Notes: generated by a model from the sequence alone, not told the origin. Shown: positions 1 through 11,746, numbered from the stretch's first letter. The stretch is DNA of 64,000 nucleotides from Dendrophyllia cribrosa (GCA_024195265.1 JAJLRJ010000010.1:37606709-37670708); one strand, 5' to 3'. A program made the numbers and translations.

Positions 1-1358
1 CTATTATATGTTAAAATTGGGGAGATCATCGTGTCAAAGATTTTACTTGCCAGGGATGGGGACAATTTACTGAAATTTGTATGTTTTCTTAGACTGAAAA
101 GAGCGCGAAGGGCCTTCTCTTTTAGCTGGTCAAGTGCCATTGAAAAGTTACCCGTTGAAGAGATTACAGACCCTAGATAAGTGTAGTTTTGGACGATTTC
201 AATCATTTTATTGCCTATGTGAAAACTAGACTCAGTACATTTCTTAGCACGTTTCTGAAAGATCATAACTTTGGTCTTTTTTGGATTGATACTTAACATC
301 CACGAGTTGCAATAGGAAGATAACTTATCAAGACAAGTTTGCAGTCCTGTTTTGGATCTTGAAAGTATGACTAAATCATCCGGATATAAAAGTGAGTTTA
401 ATTTTGTGCCATTCGGTAGAACAAAAGGATCCGATAAAATATTTTCGAACGAATGTGGTATGTTGTTAACATAGAGGTTAAATAGCAATGGGCTTAAAAT
501 ACAACCTTGGCGTACACCTCTTGCGTATTGAAAGGGTTGTGTTTGGCTTTTTCCAATTTTTACGGAACATGTAGAGTTTGAGTACAAATTATTTATTAAA
601 TTGTAAAAGCGGCCTCCCACATTAATTTGCAATAGCTTGTACAAGAGTCCGTCATGCCAGACTGAGTCAAAAGCTTTCCTGAAATCTACAAAACAAGCGT
701 ATATTTTTTCATTGTGTTGATGCACATATTTATCTACTAAAGTTCTCAGAGTGAGGACATGGTCTGCTGTACGATTTTTGGGCAAGAATCCAATCTGAGA
801 ATTGTGGAGTATGTTATGAGAGTAAACATGCTCAAGGAGTCTTTGATTAAGGATAGAACAGAACAATTTTCCCAAACAGCTTGAAACACAAATTCCTCGA
901 TAATTTGATGGATCACTTTTTCCTCCTGATTTATATATTGGTGTAATAAGGCCGCTACACCAAGTTTGAGGCATTGTTCCTAGATTGAGAATTGTATTAA
1001 AAAGTTTTTGATATATCGGCATCATGTCGTGAAGGCTAGCTTTAATCATTTCATTTTTTATTTTGTCTGAAAAAGACGATTTATTATTTTTTAATTTTTT
1101 CGCAGCTATAAGTATTTCATTTTCGGTGATTAAGTAATCCAAAGAGCATAACTGATTTTTCCGACTCTCAAGTTGTTATAGTTCATTGATTATTGTCTGT
1201 TGTGCAGAATTTAAAGGTTCATTTGAATGAAGTGAGTGGAAATGTTGAAGCCAGTTTTCCTCTGAGATCAACGGAAGATCATCTTTGTCTTTTCGATTCC
1301 TCGAATGTCTGAAAGAACCATGATTTTTAGGTTTTAGCCCGAAGAAGCTTTGTGCCGG
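1..1358 (-). pseudogene. LINE (non-LTR) reverse transcriptase, 5'-truncated, runs off the window start
   Basis: Read on the minus strand, one frame stays open from about 1175 to base 1 (roughly 390 codons). The same frame continues upstream to 1358 but is broken by an in-frame TAA at 1176-1178. The translation shows the blocks of a non-LTR reverse transcriptase in order: a finger segment ending in SNYRGI-like residues (SPDSKGGSKYIP region, 900-940), FVDFRKAFDSVW (motif A, about 657-692), GVRQGCILSPLLFNLYVNNI (motif B, about 459-518) and the catalytic box read as YPDDLVILS (about 360-386). The usual box is YADD, so the second residue has become Pro. Thumb-like sequence follows to base 1. No endonuclease domain or ORF1 is visible. 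The in-frame stop and lost 5' end point to a dead copy. The LINE clade (CR1/L2, jockey or other) was not resolved. Confidence 0.85.
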
Positions 1359-1361
1359 CTA

Positions 1362-2851
1362 TTATATTTTACTTTTATTTTATTTTCTTCTGTCTTTGTT
1401 TTTTCCCCCTTTTTTGGCGTAAGGTCAGTTGCCGTTTCGTTTGATTTGATACTGATCTAGGTCTGGAAACTTTGGCCACATCCGGCCATTATCAACGGTT
1501 TCGGTAGCCTGTGCACAGAAGTCTGAGACGTATCCGATTTCCTTGCTCCCCGCGGAAAACGGGTACCGGGTTTCGGCTACGGTCACTGGGCTACAGTGGT
1601 CGTACATTCTACGTGTCGTCGGAAGGAACCATGGCCTGAGTCTTGGGTTCTCTCTACTTAGCTATCTCGGGAATAGTTCTGACAATAAGATTTTTATCAA
1701 TGAAAACGAGAAAGAAAGAAAGAAAGAAAAAAGGAAAGAAAGTCCGCTTAACAAAAACTAATTGCAAAATAGCGACAATGACAATTGACAATTCGCGGAT
1801 TACAACAACTCAAAGTTTCATTTCCTTATTTATATTTTTTTTCACTCAAATATAAATTAATAAGTGCATATACGAACATTCACCTGAACATTATGTGTTG
1901 CGTATACATTTATAACTAAATTTAAATCGAGAAAATACGGTTTAGCACTATAGCTACCTTAAAACTGAATAATTTATCCTGAAATAGTATAGGTAAAAAC
2001 GCAAATATATTCAACTGTTTGTTTTTTTATTTCACTTCTGTCTCAATCTCTTCTCCTTGCCGTAAGGATCAGTTTGCCGTTTTTACCTATACTATTTCAA
2101 GATTTTTACTGATCCAGGTCTACAATAGATCCGGCACTCTTCATTGGTTTGTCGCTGTGGTTTTGCCGTTAGTTATAATTTATCATGTCATTTCTAAACT
2201 GTTATCCAAAAAGAGGAAATCTGTAACTGCTAAAATCACTAATAGCTGAAATCTCTGAAATCTGTATTAATTATAATTACCCAAACAGACATATTCCGTG
2301 CTGATTAGACACAACGTCTGTGTATCTATATTTATCAGGAGAATATATGGGATCATTTTCTCGGTGATGGGATAAATCATAAAAGAATGAAATGCCAGAT
2401 TAGCTTGAAAAGTGGGTGCAAAATATACAGAAATCTATTGGGCTTGTCCGCAGACTTAATTACTTGAGAGGGTCTCCTTCAATCGAAATTCTGGTAATTA
2501 CTGCAAGATGTCCCATCGGTGATTTTTCGCAACCCTATTTCTTCATTTTGCTGTTCAAGAATATTGGCAGCTTTTTATTCCCACTGCATGACACGAAGCA
2601 TATAACGGCTGATAATGAAGGAGACCTGGTGCGTAGTTTTAGAATTAACCTTGGAATTAATTATAGGATTTCGTACTCAAACACGATTAAAGGCTCGATC
2701 ATATACCAGCGCAAGCCGCTATTGAGGTCAGTTTGCCCCTGGAAATCATACCTAACACGGCTAATGAAGACCAGGCTTCTGGAACCTGGAACTGGACTGG
2801 ACTGGACTGAGGGACAGTGAAGTGTCCCGGCTGAAATATATATATTGTATT
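1362..2851. other. Gene-free stretch with a diverged direct repeat and a 22-bp inverted repeat
   Basis: No convincing coding sequence. Two diverged copies of one segment lie at about 1385-1475 and 2030-2125, sharing CTTCTGTCT, a GGCGTAAGG/GCCGTAAGG block, CAGTTTGCCG-like sequence and ACTGATC-AGGTCT. A perfect 22-bp inverted repeat lies at 1980-2001 and 2078-2099. A GAAA-rich microsatellite occupies about 1702-1742. The small open frames here look random. Confidence 0.5.
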
Positions 2852-3240
2852 TTAACCCTTTAACTCCCAACAGTGCCAAACATCAAAATTCAAGAAAAAT
2901 CCTAAAATTCATTTTGTAAAATATTGAAAAACAAATGGTTCCATGCAAAAGTACTGCCAAAGAGGTTTCATTTGAATGGTTTGAATTTCGTTGACACTGA
3001 CTCATAAGTTAGAACTACATAATAAATAAATCTGCCCTTTGCCGTAGTGCCAGCCTTGCATTCAGGTTTGTATTTTCACATTCAAGTGACGCCTGGCACG
3101 AGATCTTTCACAAGGAAGATCCAGCAACAACATGTACCAGTAAGTTTAATTTCTGCGTCGTGTGGACCTCTGCATTCAAAGGTTTTTCTTAGAACTTCAT
3201 TACATGTCTCCACAATTGACTCTGAGAGTGAAAGGGTTAA
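2852..3240. mobile_element. TTAA-bounded MITE of the 88/106-bp repeat family
   Basis: It starts TTAACCCTTTAACTCCCA and ends AGAGTGAAAGGGTTAA, so the ends are inverted and TTAA-bounded. Inside is the family core (AATATTGAAAAACAAATGG, CAAAAGTACTGC, GAGGTTTCATTTGAATGG). The body from about 3005 to 3150 is unrelated sequence, probably a later insertion. TTAA targets are typical of piggyBac-type transposases; no transposase is encoded here. Confidence 0.65.
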
Positions 3241-3720
3241 TGATTATGGCTAGGAGCTTGCTTTATATTAAGCTCGCGTTAGAGCTCTATTATCTTGAAA
3301 CTGGAAGAAACAGTGGCCAAAAGTGTTGAAAGCAAAGAAATATTGGCTAACGAGACAAAATGACGGCTGAAAAAGTCAAAATTTCACAAGAATGGCAAAT
3401 TTGATTTCTTGACCGCCTGTGACGAAGTCAAATTTGATGAACTTTAATCACTTTATCTCTAAACTACTGCTTCTGTTTTGCTCTATAGGATCTTTTTATC
3501 CAATAGGCCATTTCCGAGTTGTCTTTAGCCTCTCTATCAAAGCGAGGCTAGGTGCGAATCCTTTCATATGAAAATGAGTTTTCATTCACATGCAAATAAA
3601 ACTTATTTCCATGTGAATGAAAACTCATTTTCATATGAAAGGTTTAGCACCTAGCCTCGCTTTGATAAAGAGGCTAAAGACAACTCGGAAATGGCCTATT
3701 AACTTGTATGTTTGGTGGCA
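3241..3720. mobile_element. Degenerate copy of the TTAAAGGGACAC MITE, interrupted by a foldback element
   Basis: The segment GGAGCTTGCTTTA ... TTGACCGCCTGT ... CTACTGCTTCTGTTTTGCTC matches the body of the element at 30212-30612 almost line for line. Its match stops at 3503 and resumes at about 3701 (CTTGTAT-TT-GTGGC), with the palindromic element at 3504-3699 between. The true outer ends are not recognisable here. Confidence 0.6.
3504..3699. mobile_element. Foldback MITE, near-perfect palindrome, TA target
   Basis: The left end TAGGCCATTTCCGAGTTG is the reverse complement of the right end CAACTCGGAAATGGCCTA, and complementarity continues for almost the whole length (about 95-bp arms, minimal loop). 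TA at both tips fits a Tc1/mariner-type TA duplication. It is inserted in the older element described at 3241-3720. Confidence 0.75.
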
Positions 3721-3935
3721 TCCCTCTAAAAACGCAAGAGCACCCCAGCAGGCTGATGGTGGACTATTTGGGTGCCCGTCTACTGATTATTGAATAGTGA
3801 CTTCATTATATAAAGTAAATTTAAAACTTCATTAAACTTGGCAATGTATTTCCGCCCTTTAGTTTTTGTGTTTATTGACAATTTTTTTTAGCTCATTATA
3901 TCTTCAACAGATAGCCCGTCTTATCTTCTACAATA

Positions 3936-4640
3936 TACCGTATATCCTCGAATTAGCGCCTTTCCTCGAATTAGCGCACCCTTCGAATAATAGACTACGA
4001 GTAGTCCCTCCTTTTTCCTCAGGGATAGTAGAGCGAGCGAAACGCGAGCGCACGCGTCTATTCGAATAAGCGCCCCTTGTATCAGTTAAATTTTGAAATA
4101 AGCGCCTCCCCTCGAGTAAACGTTCCCCCCCCCCCCCCCCCCCCCCCTTCTTTTTTAGACAACAAAGGTTGAGTACAGTGTTTGATTACTTGTGCGGCGT
4201 TTTTTACAATCATTGGTATTATTGTTCACCATGATCATTACAATACAAGAACTAGTTTCTTTTCGACGCAGTCTGACGAAATTCACATCATTGACATGGA
4301 TGAGGATGAGGATGAAATAGGGATGAATTGATACCTAATACGTTTTTCGCCGAACTACAGTAAACCGACCATAGACTATAGTGGTCCGAACAGATTTGCC
4401 AGTGAGTACATATTTCAGTTTGTGAACTTATACTATTAAATATGAACAACTTTGAATTTAAAACTCAGGTTATGTTGTTGTTTACGCGCAAATGTAGGAG
4501 ATGTAATTGAATAATTAAATAAGCGCTTCCCCTCGAATAAGCGCCCCCCCTTCGAATAAGCGCCCCCCTTTGAATAAGCGCCCCCTCCTTATCCCACATT
4601 TGAAACAAACGCCCCAGGCGCTAATTCGAGGATTTACCAT
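3936..4640. mobile_element. MITE with inverted ends and GAATAAGCGCC subterminal repeats
   Basis: The left end (CCTCGAATTAGCGCC) and right end (GGCGCTAATTCGAGG) are inverted copies. Many copies of TCGAATAAGCGCCCC lie in both flanks, and the interior is AT-rich. A C homopolymer occupies 4125-4147. A remnant of the TAGACTACGAGCAGTCC element (compare 35098-35291) lies at about 3992-4060. No coding capacity. A diverged relative of this 'AGCGC' family may lie at 19446-19560. Confidence 0.65.
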
Positions 4641-5848
4641 AGGTGGTCATATGTCGATGATAACGTATATGACGTAAGTGGCGTCATTCATTTGTTAGAT
4701 TTTGTTGTTTTAAAAAAAATTCACCTCTATTGATCCAAAATTAATTAAAATCAATGGTTTAATAATGTGTATTTGAAGAGCAGAGTAGGTCGGTCGTATC
4801 GAGCGCGCTCTAGACTGCAAAACAGTCGAACGGATCTTCCTTCTAATTGTAGGCTTGAGGGGGAGGCGCGAAGTGTCGATCCCAGCGCAAAAATACGGCC
4901 TGTTGTCTGTCTAAGGACGCTCTGATTTTGAAACTTTAGATCAGCTGATCAGAAAGTATTAGCATAAATCCGTCCGTTGCTTTATTTGTACCAAAAGGGG
5001 TACCGCGAAAGCGAGCAGTTTCCCAAAACCACATTTTTTACCCTTGAAATGCCTTTTAGTGGCTCTTGAGTTGTTAAGGCTAGCCAAGAAAAATGCTTTT
5101 AAAACTTTAGCTTTAAGCTTGACTTATATAAGCGTATACCTTTTTTTTTTCTGTGGATCAAATCCTACAGCTAGTTTGACTATTCAAATGAAATCTTTTC
5201 CGTGCGGGCACTTTCCTGTAGTGCTTTTTATTCAGTACACAGTGTACTGATTTGAGTCTGAACTGTGAATGAAATCCTACAGCTAGTGTGACCATTCATA
5301 TGAAAGCTCGTCAGTAGTACATTCCGATGGTATTTTTATTTTTAGTATTTAACAAAACAATTTTTTTTTTCATGTCAGGCGGATTTTGAACTCTCATGGG
5401 TGTTAGATAACAGTTGGTTCATGTTTGGATTAGTATTCAGTGATCGGCTTTCAAACGGCTTGGGAGACCGCAGGACTGACACGAAAAAATGATGTCTGTC
5501 TTTAAGGATCAAGAAACAGATAACAAACTTTAAAACAGAGATGAAACGAAACAAGGAAAAGAACACTTTCGGGGCTTATAACAAATGATATGAACTAGTT
5601 ATACAACTGTGAGGACGCAAGAACTTCAGATTCAATTGATCACGAAATGCAACACATATGATGTGAATGAAATGACGGTTGCTGTACTTACCTTTTAATG
5701 ATCTATTTACTTATCAGTGCTACTTTTTATTTAACCGTTTTATCCTGGATTTAAACCTAAGTCGCGTGATGTAGTCCTAATGTTCACGTTTTGAGACTGT
5801 TGATAAAGTCCATTCCACAAGCTAAACAATTCAAATGAAACTGCGTAC
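4641..5848. other. Gene-free stretch with single-copy fragments of the 88/106-bp family
   Basis: No gene is supported. Around 5155-5245 and 5265-5340 are diverged units of the dispersed repeat (AAATCCTACAGCTAGT, CCATTCATATGAAAGC, CACTTTCCTGTAGTGC), in the orientation of the array at 37012-38050. Confidence 0.45.
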
Positions 5849-6132
5849 TTTAGCCATGGTTAATAGAACAAACTGGTTATGAAGCTCAATAAATTTCAAA
5901 AAGAGTGTACAAAGCTGCTTTGTTTTATGTTGAACGAACCGTGACCGTGCACATTGTTTTGTTTAACGTGTGAGCCCAAATTTTTCTACTGGTCAGTTGC
6001 TCATATGCATTTCAATACCTTTTGTGTTTTGTGCACGGTCAAGGCAAACGAACAAAAGAAATGGAGAACAAAAACATATAACAAAGGACTGACTGAGTTT
6101 CATAACCAGTTTATTCTATTAACTATGCTTTA
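5849..6132. mobile_element. MITE with about 35-bp inverted ends
   Basis: The left arm (GGTTAATAGAACAAACTGG, then TTATGAAGCTCA) is matched in reverse complement by the right arm (TGAGTTTCATAACCAG, then TTTATTCTATTAACTATG). A second, inner inverted pair, GACCGTGCAC / GTGCACGGTC, lies at about 5942 and 6033. No open frame of note. Confidence 0.6.
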
Positions 6133-9100
6133 GCAATACACTTTGTTAAGGTGCTGTTAGTGTTTCAATCGGAATATTTTGGCAAAACAGATGCGATTGT
6201 CTCTTTCGATTGTGAACTTGGTACCTATTACCACGGTCGAAGGGTTAATTCTTCTATTCCTTTTCTTTTCTCAGCCACAAGGATCAGTATGTCGTCTGGT
6301 TTCTGTCCGTCCCTGTATTAGAAACTATTGTCAACTGTTTTGTTTCACGCTTACGGCAGTCAAATCCCTCGGACACCCGGCGAAGAATGTTTAAGAGGAG
6401 GCTTGAAATAGCATTCTTACTGTTTTTCCATATCACTTTAGTGTGACGGTCTTAAGAGGTGCCGATTGTGTGAAAAATAATCCAAATTGATTTCCTCGGA
6501 TCTTTTAGTTGAATATTTATTTTTTCCCTCCCCGCGCTGCGCTTCCGTCGACTTTCGCTCAGAATTGAAAAGGCCACCCGATTGCAGGCTATAATTATGG
6601 CAGACAGGTTAGGGAAACGTCTTGCAGTGATGGGTCTCCTTCCCGAAAATGCTAGCTGACCTCATTTCGTACCCCAAACGAAACACAGGCTTTAAAGTTT
6701 GCTAAAGAAACTCTCGTTTTCAGTTTTATGTCATTAGCAGGCGCCGGTTTATAATTAATTTAGGGCGAAATTTCGCCGACGTGCGCGCGAGAGAGGTGTG
6801 CCCCTCTCGCGCGCGTCTTCAATGCTCCGCAAGACTACGCCCGGTTCAAAATGAAAGCTTTATGTAAACACTTTCGTAAGTAGCTACCAAATGTGGCCGG
6901 CAGACCATGCCTCAACCTTACTCTCAGATACATAATTTTAAAAGTAGTTTTGCTGACTCATGCTCGTTGTTGCGCGGGTGATCCCGCAATGCTTTCCTCT
7001 TCCCTTATGATCACGTGATCGATTCTCAGTCCCCCTCGACCGATGCCGTTTTTCCTCGCGATCTCGACGACAAGACGTTCGCTGATGTCGACAGTCTCAT
7101 GTTCAGAAGTGTTTGTTCTTCGGGTGTTTAAAAGAAAACTGCTTTCTACCTCTGGGTGCCACTGAAAAAGGTTGGTATACATGTCGTTCTGTTGTGTAGC
7201 ATGATGAAGTCACAAAGCAGTGCAGCATTATCTTAAAATAGAAAAAAACAAGCTCGCTTATAAACTTCGTTCAAAGCACAAAACATTGAGCTCTTGTTAT
7301 GTACGCGCGTGCAATGCCTTCGAATCTATATCTTGAAGATGTTTATTTAAGCCTTCACTTTCAACTCCTACCCATAAAATGAAAGTGTTTTCATGGTAAA
7401 CTCGATGAATAACAAGTTCCTTTTCTTTTGTTAAATTGGAACAGCTCGCGCAAACACACACAACTTGCTAAGCTAGTCTTTCAGATCCGTCTCGATTCCT
7501 TGAGCTTTTATAATTGAGCACTTTTAGTGATATTTCATTTTGGTATTGAAATTCAAAGACGTTGCTTGTCAATATCTGGCCTTAATCGATAAGAAAGCTT
7601 CTAAAAGTGCTGTTTCGTGTCATATGCCTTGCATTCTTGGTGAAAGTATATTAATCTAGTGAAATGATATGATACATTTACATGCTATCTGGATCTTTAA
7701 TAGTTAAAAATATCGCAAGTAGGTAAGCTTAAGTCTTACGTGTTACTTTTGCAATTCTAAAATCAACATACGGACACTGTTTTTCTAACCTGTCAAAACA
7801 AGCCCCAGGCATAATTTTGCTATTATGAGGGGTATATTTCGGCAAACTAGTGTCACTAGTTGACAGAGCACAATGAGAGATACACCGACGTCTTCCCGAT
7901 AAAAATACAGTAGGTTGAATATTAGTGCTTGAGCATTATGCAATCTTGCGTCTCCGTGTTTTATCATGCACGAACATAGGGAGTCTTCAGTTTTAAAATA
8001 TTTCCCCGTTTTGGAGGGATAAAATTGCTTTATTGCAATGAAAATGAAACTAGGAAATTGCTGATTGTGCGTGACTAATTATTGTTATATCGTGACTACT
8101 ATTACCGCGCGCTCCGCAAACAAAAGCAATTAATGAATTTTGAATATTTAATGTTTTTCTCGCCTTATGGTGTATGCAGCTTGTCTTTTGCCATGTTTTT
8201 AGCACCCTCAATAATCGGTAGTAACATAGAATTAGAAAAAAGAAAATCCCAATCGTTTGCTATTGAAACTTGTAAACAAAGACTATTCACATAAATTTCC
8301 CATTGTCTAAAGAAATTATAGACTCCATCTCCAATCTGTCCAATCTAACAACAAAGAGATTGTTTTTGTTTCCTTAAACCATTCACACCCAAACCAAACC
8401 TCAAGTCATGCAATGTGATTCCAACTTTTAATTCAGAGAATGGGATGTAACTCTAAAATGTAACCACCCAAATGAAAGATTTTCAGTAATGCTTTCCTGT
8501 GGTATTGTTTATTATGCTGCACAAGCTGGTTTTAACTTTTGAGCCTGCAGATATAGTGCTATATTGAAGTATGTGTAACCATTATTTGAATAAAATCTTT
8601 TAAACGGTTCTTTTTATGAACACACGACCTTTGTTTAGAATTTTGTGCGATTGTGCAATGTTGTAACATTAATTTGGTCTACTTACAGCTGTGATATGAT
8701 ATGGATGACATAACTGATTTTTTGTATTCGCGACTTTGCCAAGTGTTTTTTTCTGAACATTAAAATATCCAGAAGCCATATTAAGTTACTGGCCATTAGA
8801 CTGATTATTTTACTCAGACCCCTGAAAAAAAACATCTTCAGTTTACATTATTTTTAAGTCCATCTCCTTGTTGATGTGCATGTATGATTATTGTTTATTT
8901 CACCCATTTGTTAGAAATCATAATACAGTCAAGATTTCCTGGGGAAATGGCTCACATTTACCAATATTGTTACTGAAAAATCTTTGATTCACAATTAGTT
9001 TACCAAATACCATGTTATAAGCCTAAAAATAGTCATCCCTTAAATAACCTCCCACTTTTGACTATATATAATATTGGATAAAATACAGTACAATCATTTT

Positions 9101-9935
9101 ATTGTAATAATGGAACCACTGACTGTGTAGTAGGTCTGCGATATTGACGTGCTCCCAGTAGTGCACTTCAGTAAAGAGCCATTGTCAATGATAGCTTGAG
9201 GCACGTGTGGGCTCGTAACAATTTGTGATACTGTTCGGAGGCTTAAGGAATACAAACAGTGAGGTTTAAATCTGGGGAAAATGAGAACTTTGTTAAGATT
9301 TTGTCTCAACTGACCCTCTTAACCTGTAACACCTGTACGTGAGCTGAGGTATTGGTGTTCTGGCCATGTGCCATCTTGTTTCATCTTAACAGTATGCAGT
9401 AAAATTAGTGTAAGTCAAGTCTTTGTTTGTCACATTCATTTTGCCTAAACAATTCCTGTGGTTTTTGCAAGCTACGCACTTGTCCCAGTGCACATCTACT
9501 GCAACTGTCATGCAGAAGCCTGTGCGCATATGATGCCATATGTAAACGGTCTATTCCTAAAATAAACCCTGAGCATGAGACATGATGGAGACATCCCATA
9601 TTGAACTGGGGCAGTCCTTAAATATTGAACTGAGGCAGTCAAAGTCAAACTTTGGTCAAAATGTAATTTACAATGTATATGGATGTAGTGCCTTAATAAC
9701 TGTATATTCGTGGGAAAATCATGATTTTGCATGTTAAATTCTATATTTTGTGAAGCTTCAAATTGAAATGTAGTTACTTTAGACAGCTAGTAAGACTATC
9801 TTAAATGCTGATAGGAACACAAGATGCTTTGGGCCTTTTCTATGCATACATGTAAGTAAATATATAGGCAGGTTAAAATAGTTTACACAAACAAATGACT
9901 CCCAGTAAAAAGATCCACAGGGATACAGAGCAAAA
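6133..9935. other. Long gene-free AT-rich stretch
   Basis: No coding region is supported on either strand. What can be seen: a GC-rich hairpin at about 6783-6816 (GCGCGCGAGAG paired with CTCTCGCGCGC), a diverged unit of the 88/106-bp family at about 8440-8600 (AAATGAAAGATTTTCAG, TTTCCTGTGGTATTGTTTAT), and otherwise unstructured AT-rich sequence. Confidence 0.5.
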
Positions 9936-10399
9936 GAGACAAACTTTTAACTGGTCCAGCGACGTATTGACAATCTTTCAGCCTTCAGCCTTCAGCCTTC
10001 AGCCTTCAGCCTTCAGCCTTCAGCTTTCTTCAGGTTAAAACATATTTTGATAAAAAGTTAAAAATCTTAGTATAATAAAATAAAATTACAGAGCCACTAA
10101 TATATAATAAAATTAGTGACAAGAAATGTAAATTATAATATTATTACGTAATGACACAAAGGTACATATACTTGCCAAAAGTTATATGTTAGCATTCATT
10201 CGTCATTACATAACATTCAGCAAGTACCTTTGTGTCATTAAGTAATTATAATTTACATTTATTGTCACTATAGTTTTAGTATTTATTAGCAGCTTTCTAC
10301 AGGTTAAAATGTTTTTTTTTGTAAATATATTTTAACCTGAAGAAGGCCAAAGGCCAAAATGCTGTCAATACATCGCTGGACCAGTTAAAAGTTTGTCTC
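9936..10399. mobile_element. Foldback element with inverted hammerhead-like motifs
   Basis: The left end GAGACAAACTTTTAACTGG and right end CCAGTTAAAAGTTTGTCTC are perfect inverted repeats. An inner inverted pair lies at about 10110-10170 and 10217-10262 (TAATGACACAAAGGTAC / GTACCTTTGTGTCATTA). The right arm carries CTGAAGA, then AGGCCAAAGGCC, then AAAATG at 10337-10363. The left arm, read on the minus strand, has CTGAAGA followed by a run of GGCTGAA heptamers. The layout matches the neighbouring element at 10625-10804. Confidence 0.7.
9977..10024. repeat. Heptamer minisatellite (TTCAGCC)n
   Basis: Almost seven perfect tandem copies of TTCAGCC. On the minus strand they read (GGCTGAA)n and sit where the helix-II stem of the hammerhead-like motif would be in this foldback element, so the run looks like an expansion of that stem. 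Confidence 0.9.
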
Positions 10400-10624
10400 T
10401 AACAGTCTTTCGTTCATTCTCTTTCGTCTCTTTCGTTCATTTAAACTTTAAAAAGTTTGTCTCTTTCGTTCATTTAAACTTACACTAATCTGTAAGTATA
10501 TATATATATATCAATTTTTGTAATTGCCTGAAGAGCGGGTCATTCTTTGATCATACAAAACAGAACTGTAGCAATAAAGCGATGAATCACTCCTGATGTC
10601 TGGAACCATTTAATAACATACAGT

Positions 10625-10804
10625 GTAGAAACAAACTTCTTACTGTTCCGGCTGTTCAATACGACGTTTCGGCCTTCTTCGTGTGGAACTATTTACAGGA
10701 TTTTTAGCTTTTCTAATTTTTATCTGTAAATAGTTCCACCTGAAGAAGGCCGAAGGCCGAAACGTCGTATTAAACAGCTGGAACAGTTAGAAGTTGGTTT
10801 CTAT
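10625..10804. mobile_element. Short foldback element with hammerhead-like motifs in both arms
   Basis: The ends are inverted (GTAGAAACAAACTTCT ... AGAAGTTGGTTTCTA), followed inward by ACTGTTCC / GGAACAGT and by AATACGACGTTTCGGCC / GGCCGAAACGTCGTATT. The centre is another pair, GTGGAACTATTTACAG / CTGTAAATAGTTCCAC. So the element is two facing copies of a short unit. No coding capacity. Confidence 0.75.
10740..10766 (+). ncRNA. Hammerhead-ribozyme-like motif (minimal, Penelope-repeat type)
   Basis: In order: CTGAAGA (fits the CUGANGA core), one A, a 4-bp stem GGCC/GGCC with GAA loop, GAAA, then CGTC. This is the core plus helix II of a hammerhead. A stem III and a cleavage-site triplet in cis could not be placed, so activity is unproven. 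Minimal hammerheads of this sort are described for Penelope-like element repeats and are thought to work as dimers. Confidence 0.5.
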
Positions 10805-11452
10805 GTTGCATCATTTTGAATTATAAATAAATATATTTTACATAAGAAATTATAGCATATATACATGTTGGCCTTTTTTACTTTTATTTTTACTTTTATG
10901 GTCATAGATGGTCACCTATAGTAGGGTACCTGTGACCACTCCCCCCTGGCAGCTAAAATAATAATCATCATCATGTCATCATCATCATTTGCAACAGTAT
11001 TCAAGGAAAACGGCTTTCTGTTAAAGATGTTTTTGAGTGGGTCCTGTATATTGTATTATGTTTTGTATGTGTAGATAACTGGGTATAATAGATCATTTTC
11101 ATCTATGAGGAAATTGATTTTCTGGCTTTGAGGACAACACCAGAGATTAAAATGCCATAGAGAAGGGCAAATTAAAACACTTGGCAAAATTGAAACTTGG
11201 GTATTCTTAATAACTGAGTTATGAGAAAAAGGCTATTAAGATATTCCATATTGATGTACCAAAGTGGAAAACCAATAATAATGAAATGCAGCCAAATTTT
11301 TATTTATAATATTATTGTTTCTGTTTAGTTCAAAGATTCAAAAAATCTCTGATTTGCATCCTTATTATTTTTAGCTTTTTGCCAGCTGCATGTATTTGCT
11401 TTAAACTCTGATTGGAGTATTGGATGGTCTGTCTCCGTTTTCATTGGCCATA
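10805..11452. other. Gene-free AT-rich stretch
   Basis: No gene supported. An ATCATC-rich microsatellite patch lies at about 10960-10990. The rest is AT-rich with no repeat family recognised. Confidence 0.45.
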
Positions 11453-11746
11453 TAGAGCAGTTTTCAATTGAGTATCGAAAGTAATTAGTCACGATTACTG
11501 TGGTTTTGCATTGCTACGCTTTGTGATTGGCCAAAAAATCTCATGCCACTTTCTCGACCAATCAGAAGTAAAACCAAAACCAAAACCATCGTGACTTGCT
11601 CGCACGTGTTTTCCCCGCACTTGGCACCACCGACATGTAATTGCTTCGAGCTCTGATTGGTTCATTGGATTGTTTACGACTGATGTGATTGGTCAGAGTA
11701 ATTACTTTGATTTTGGTTTTACGACACTCAATTGAAAACCGCTCTA
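11453..11746. mobile_element. MITE 'TAGAGC', copy 1
   Basis: It begins TAGAGCAGTTTTCAATTGAG and ends CTCAATTGAAAACCGCTCTA, which are inverted copies. The body has several CCAAT/ATTGG motifs (GTGATTGGCC, GACCAATCAGAAG, TGATTGGTTCATTGG) that recur in the other three copies (21781, 41206, 62474). TA at the tips suggests a TA duplication. Confidence 0.8.

Noticed and set aside
2416..2820. 134-codon plus-strand frame next to a TTAA MITE
   Set aside because: No motif or family resemblance, and it lies in repeat-rich sequence.
10376..10480. CTCTTTCGTTCATT repeats as a CRISPR-like array
   Set aside because: Short, irregular and without spacers; simple-sequence duplication at the edge of a foldback element in an animal genome.
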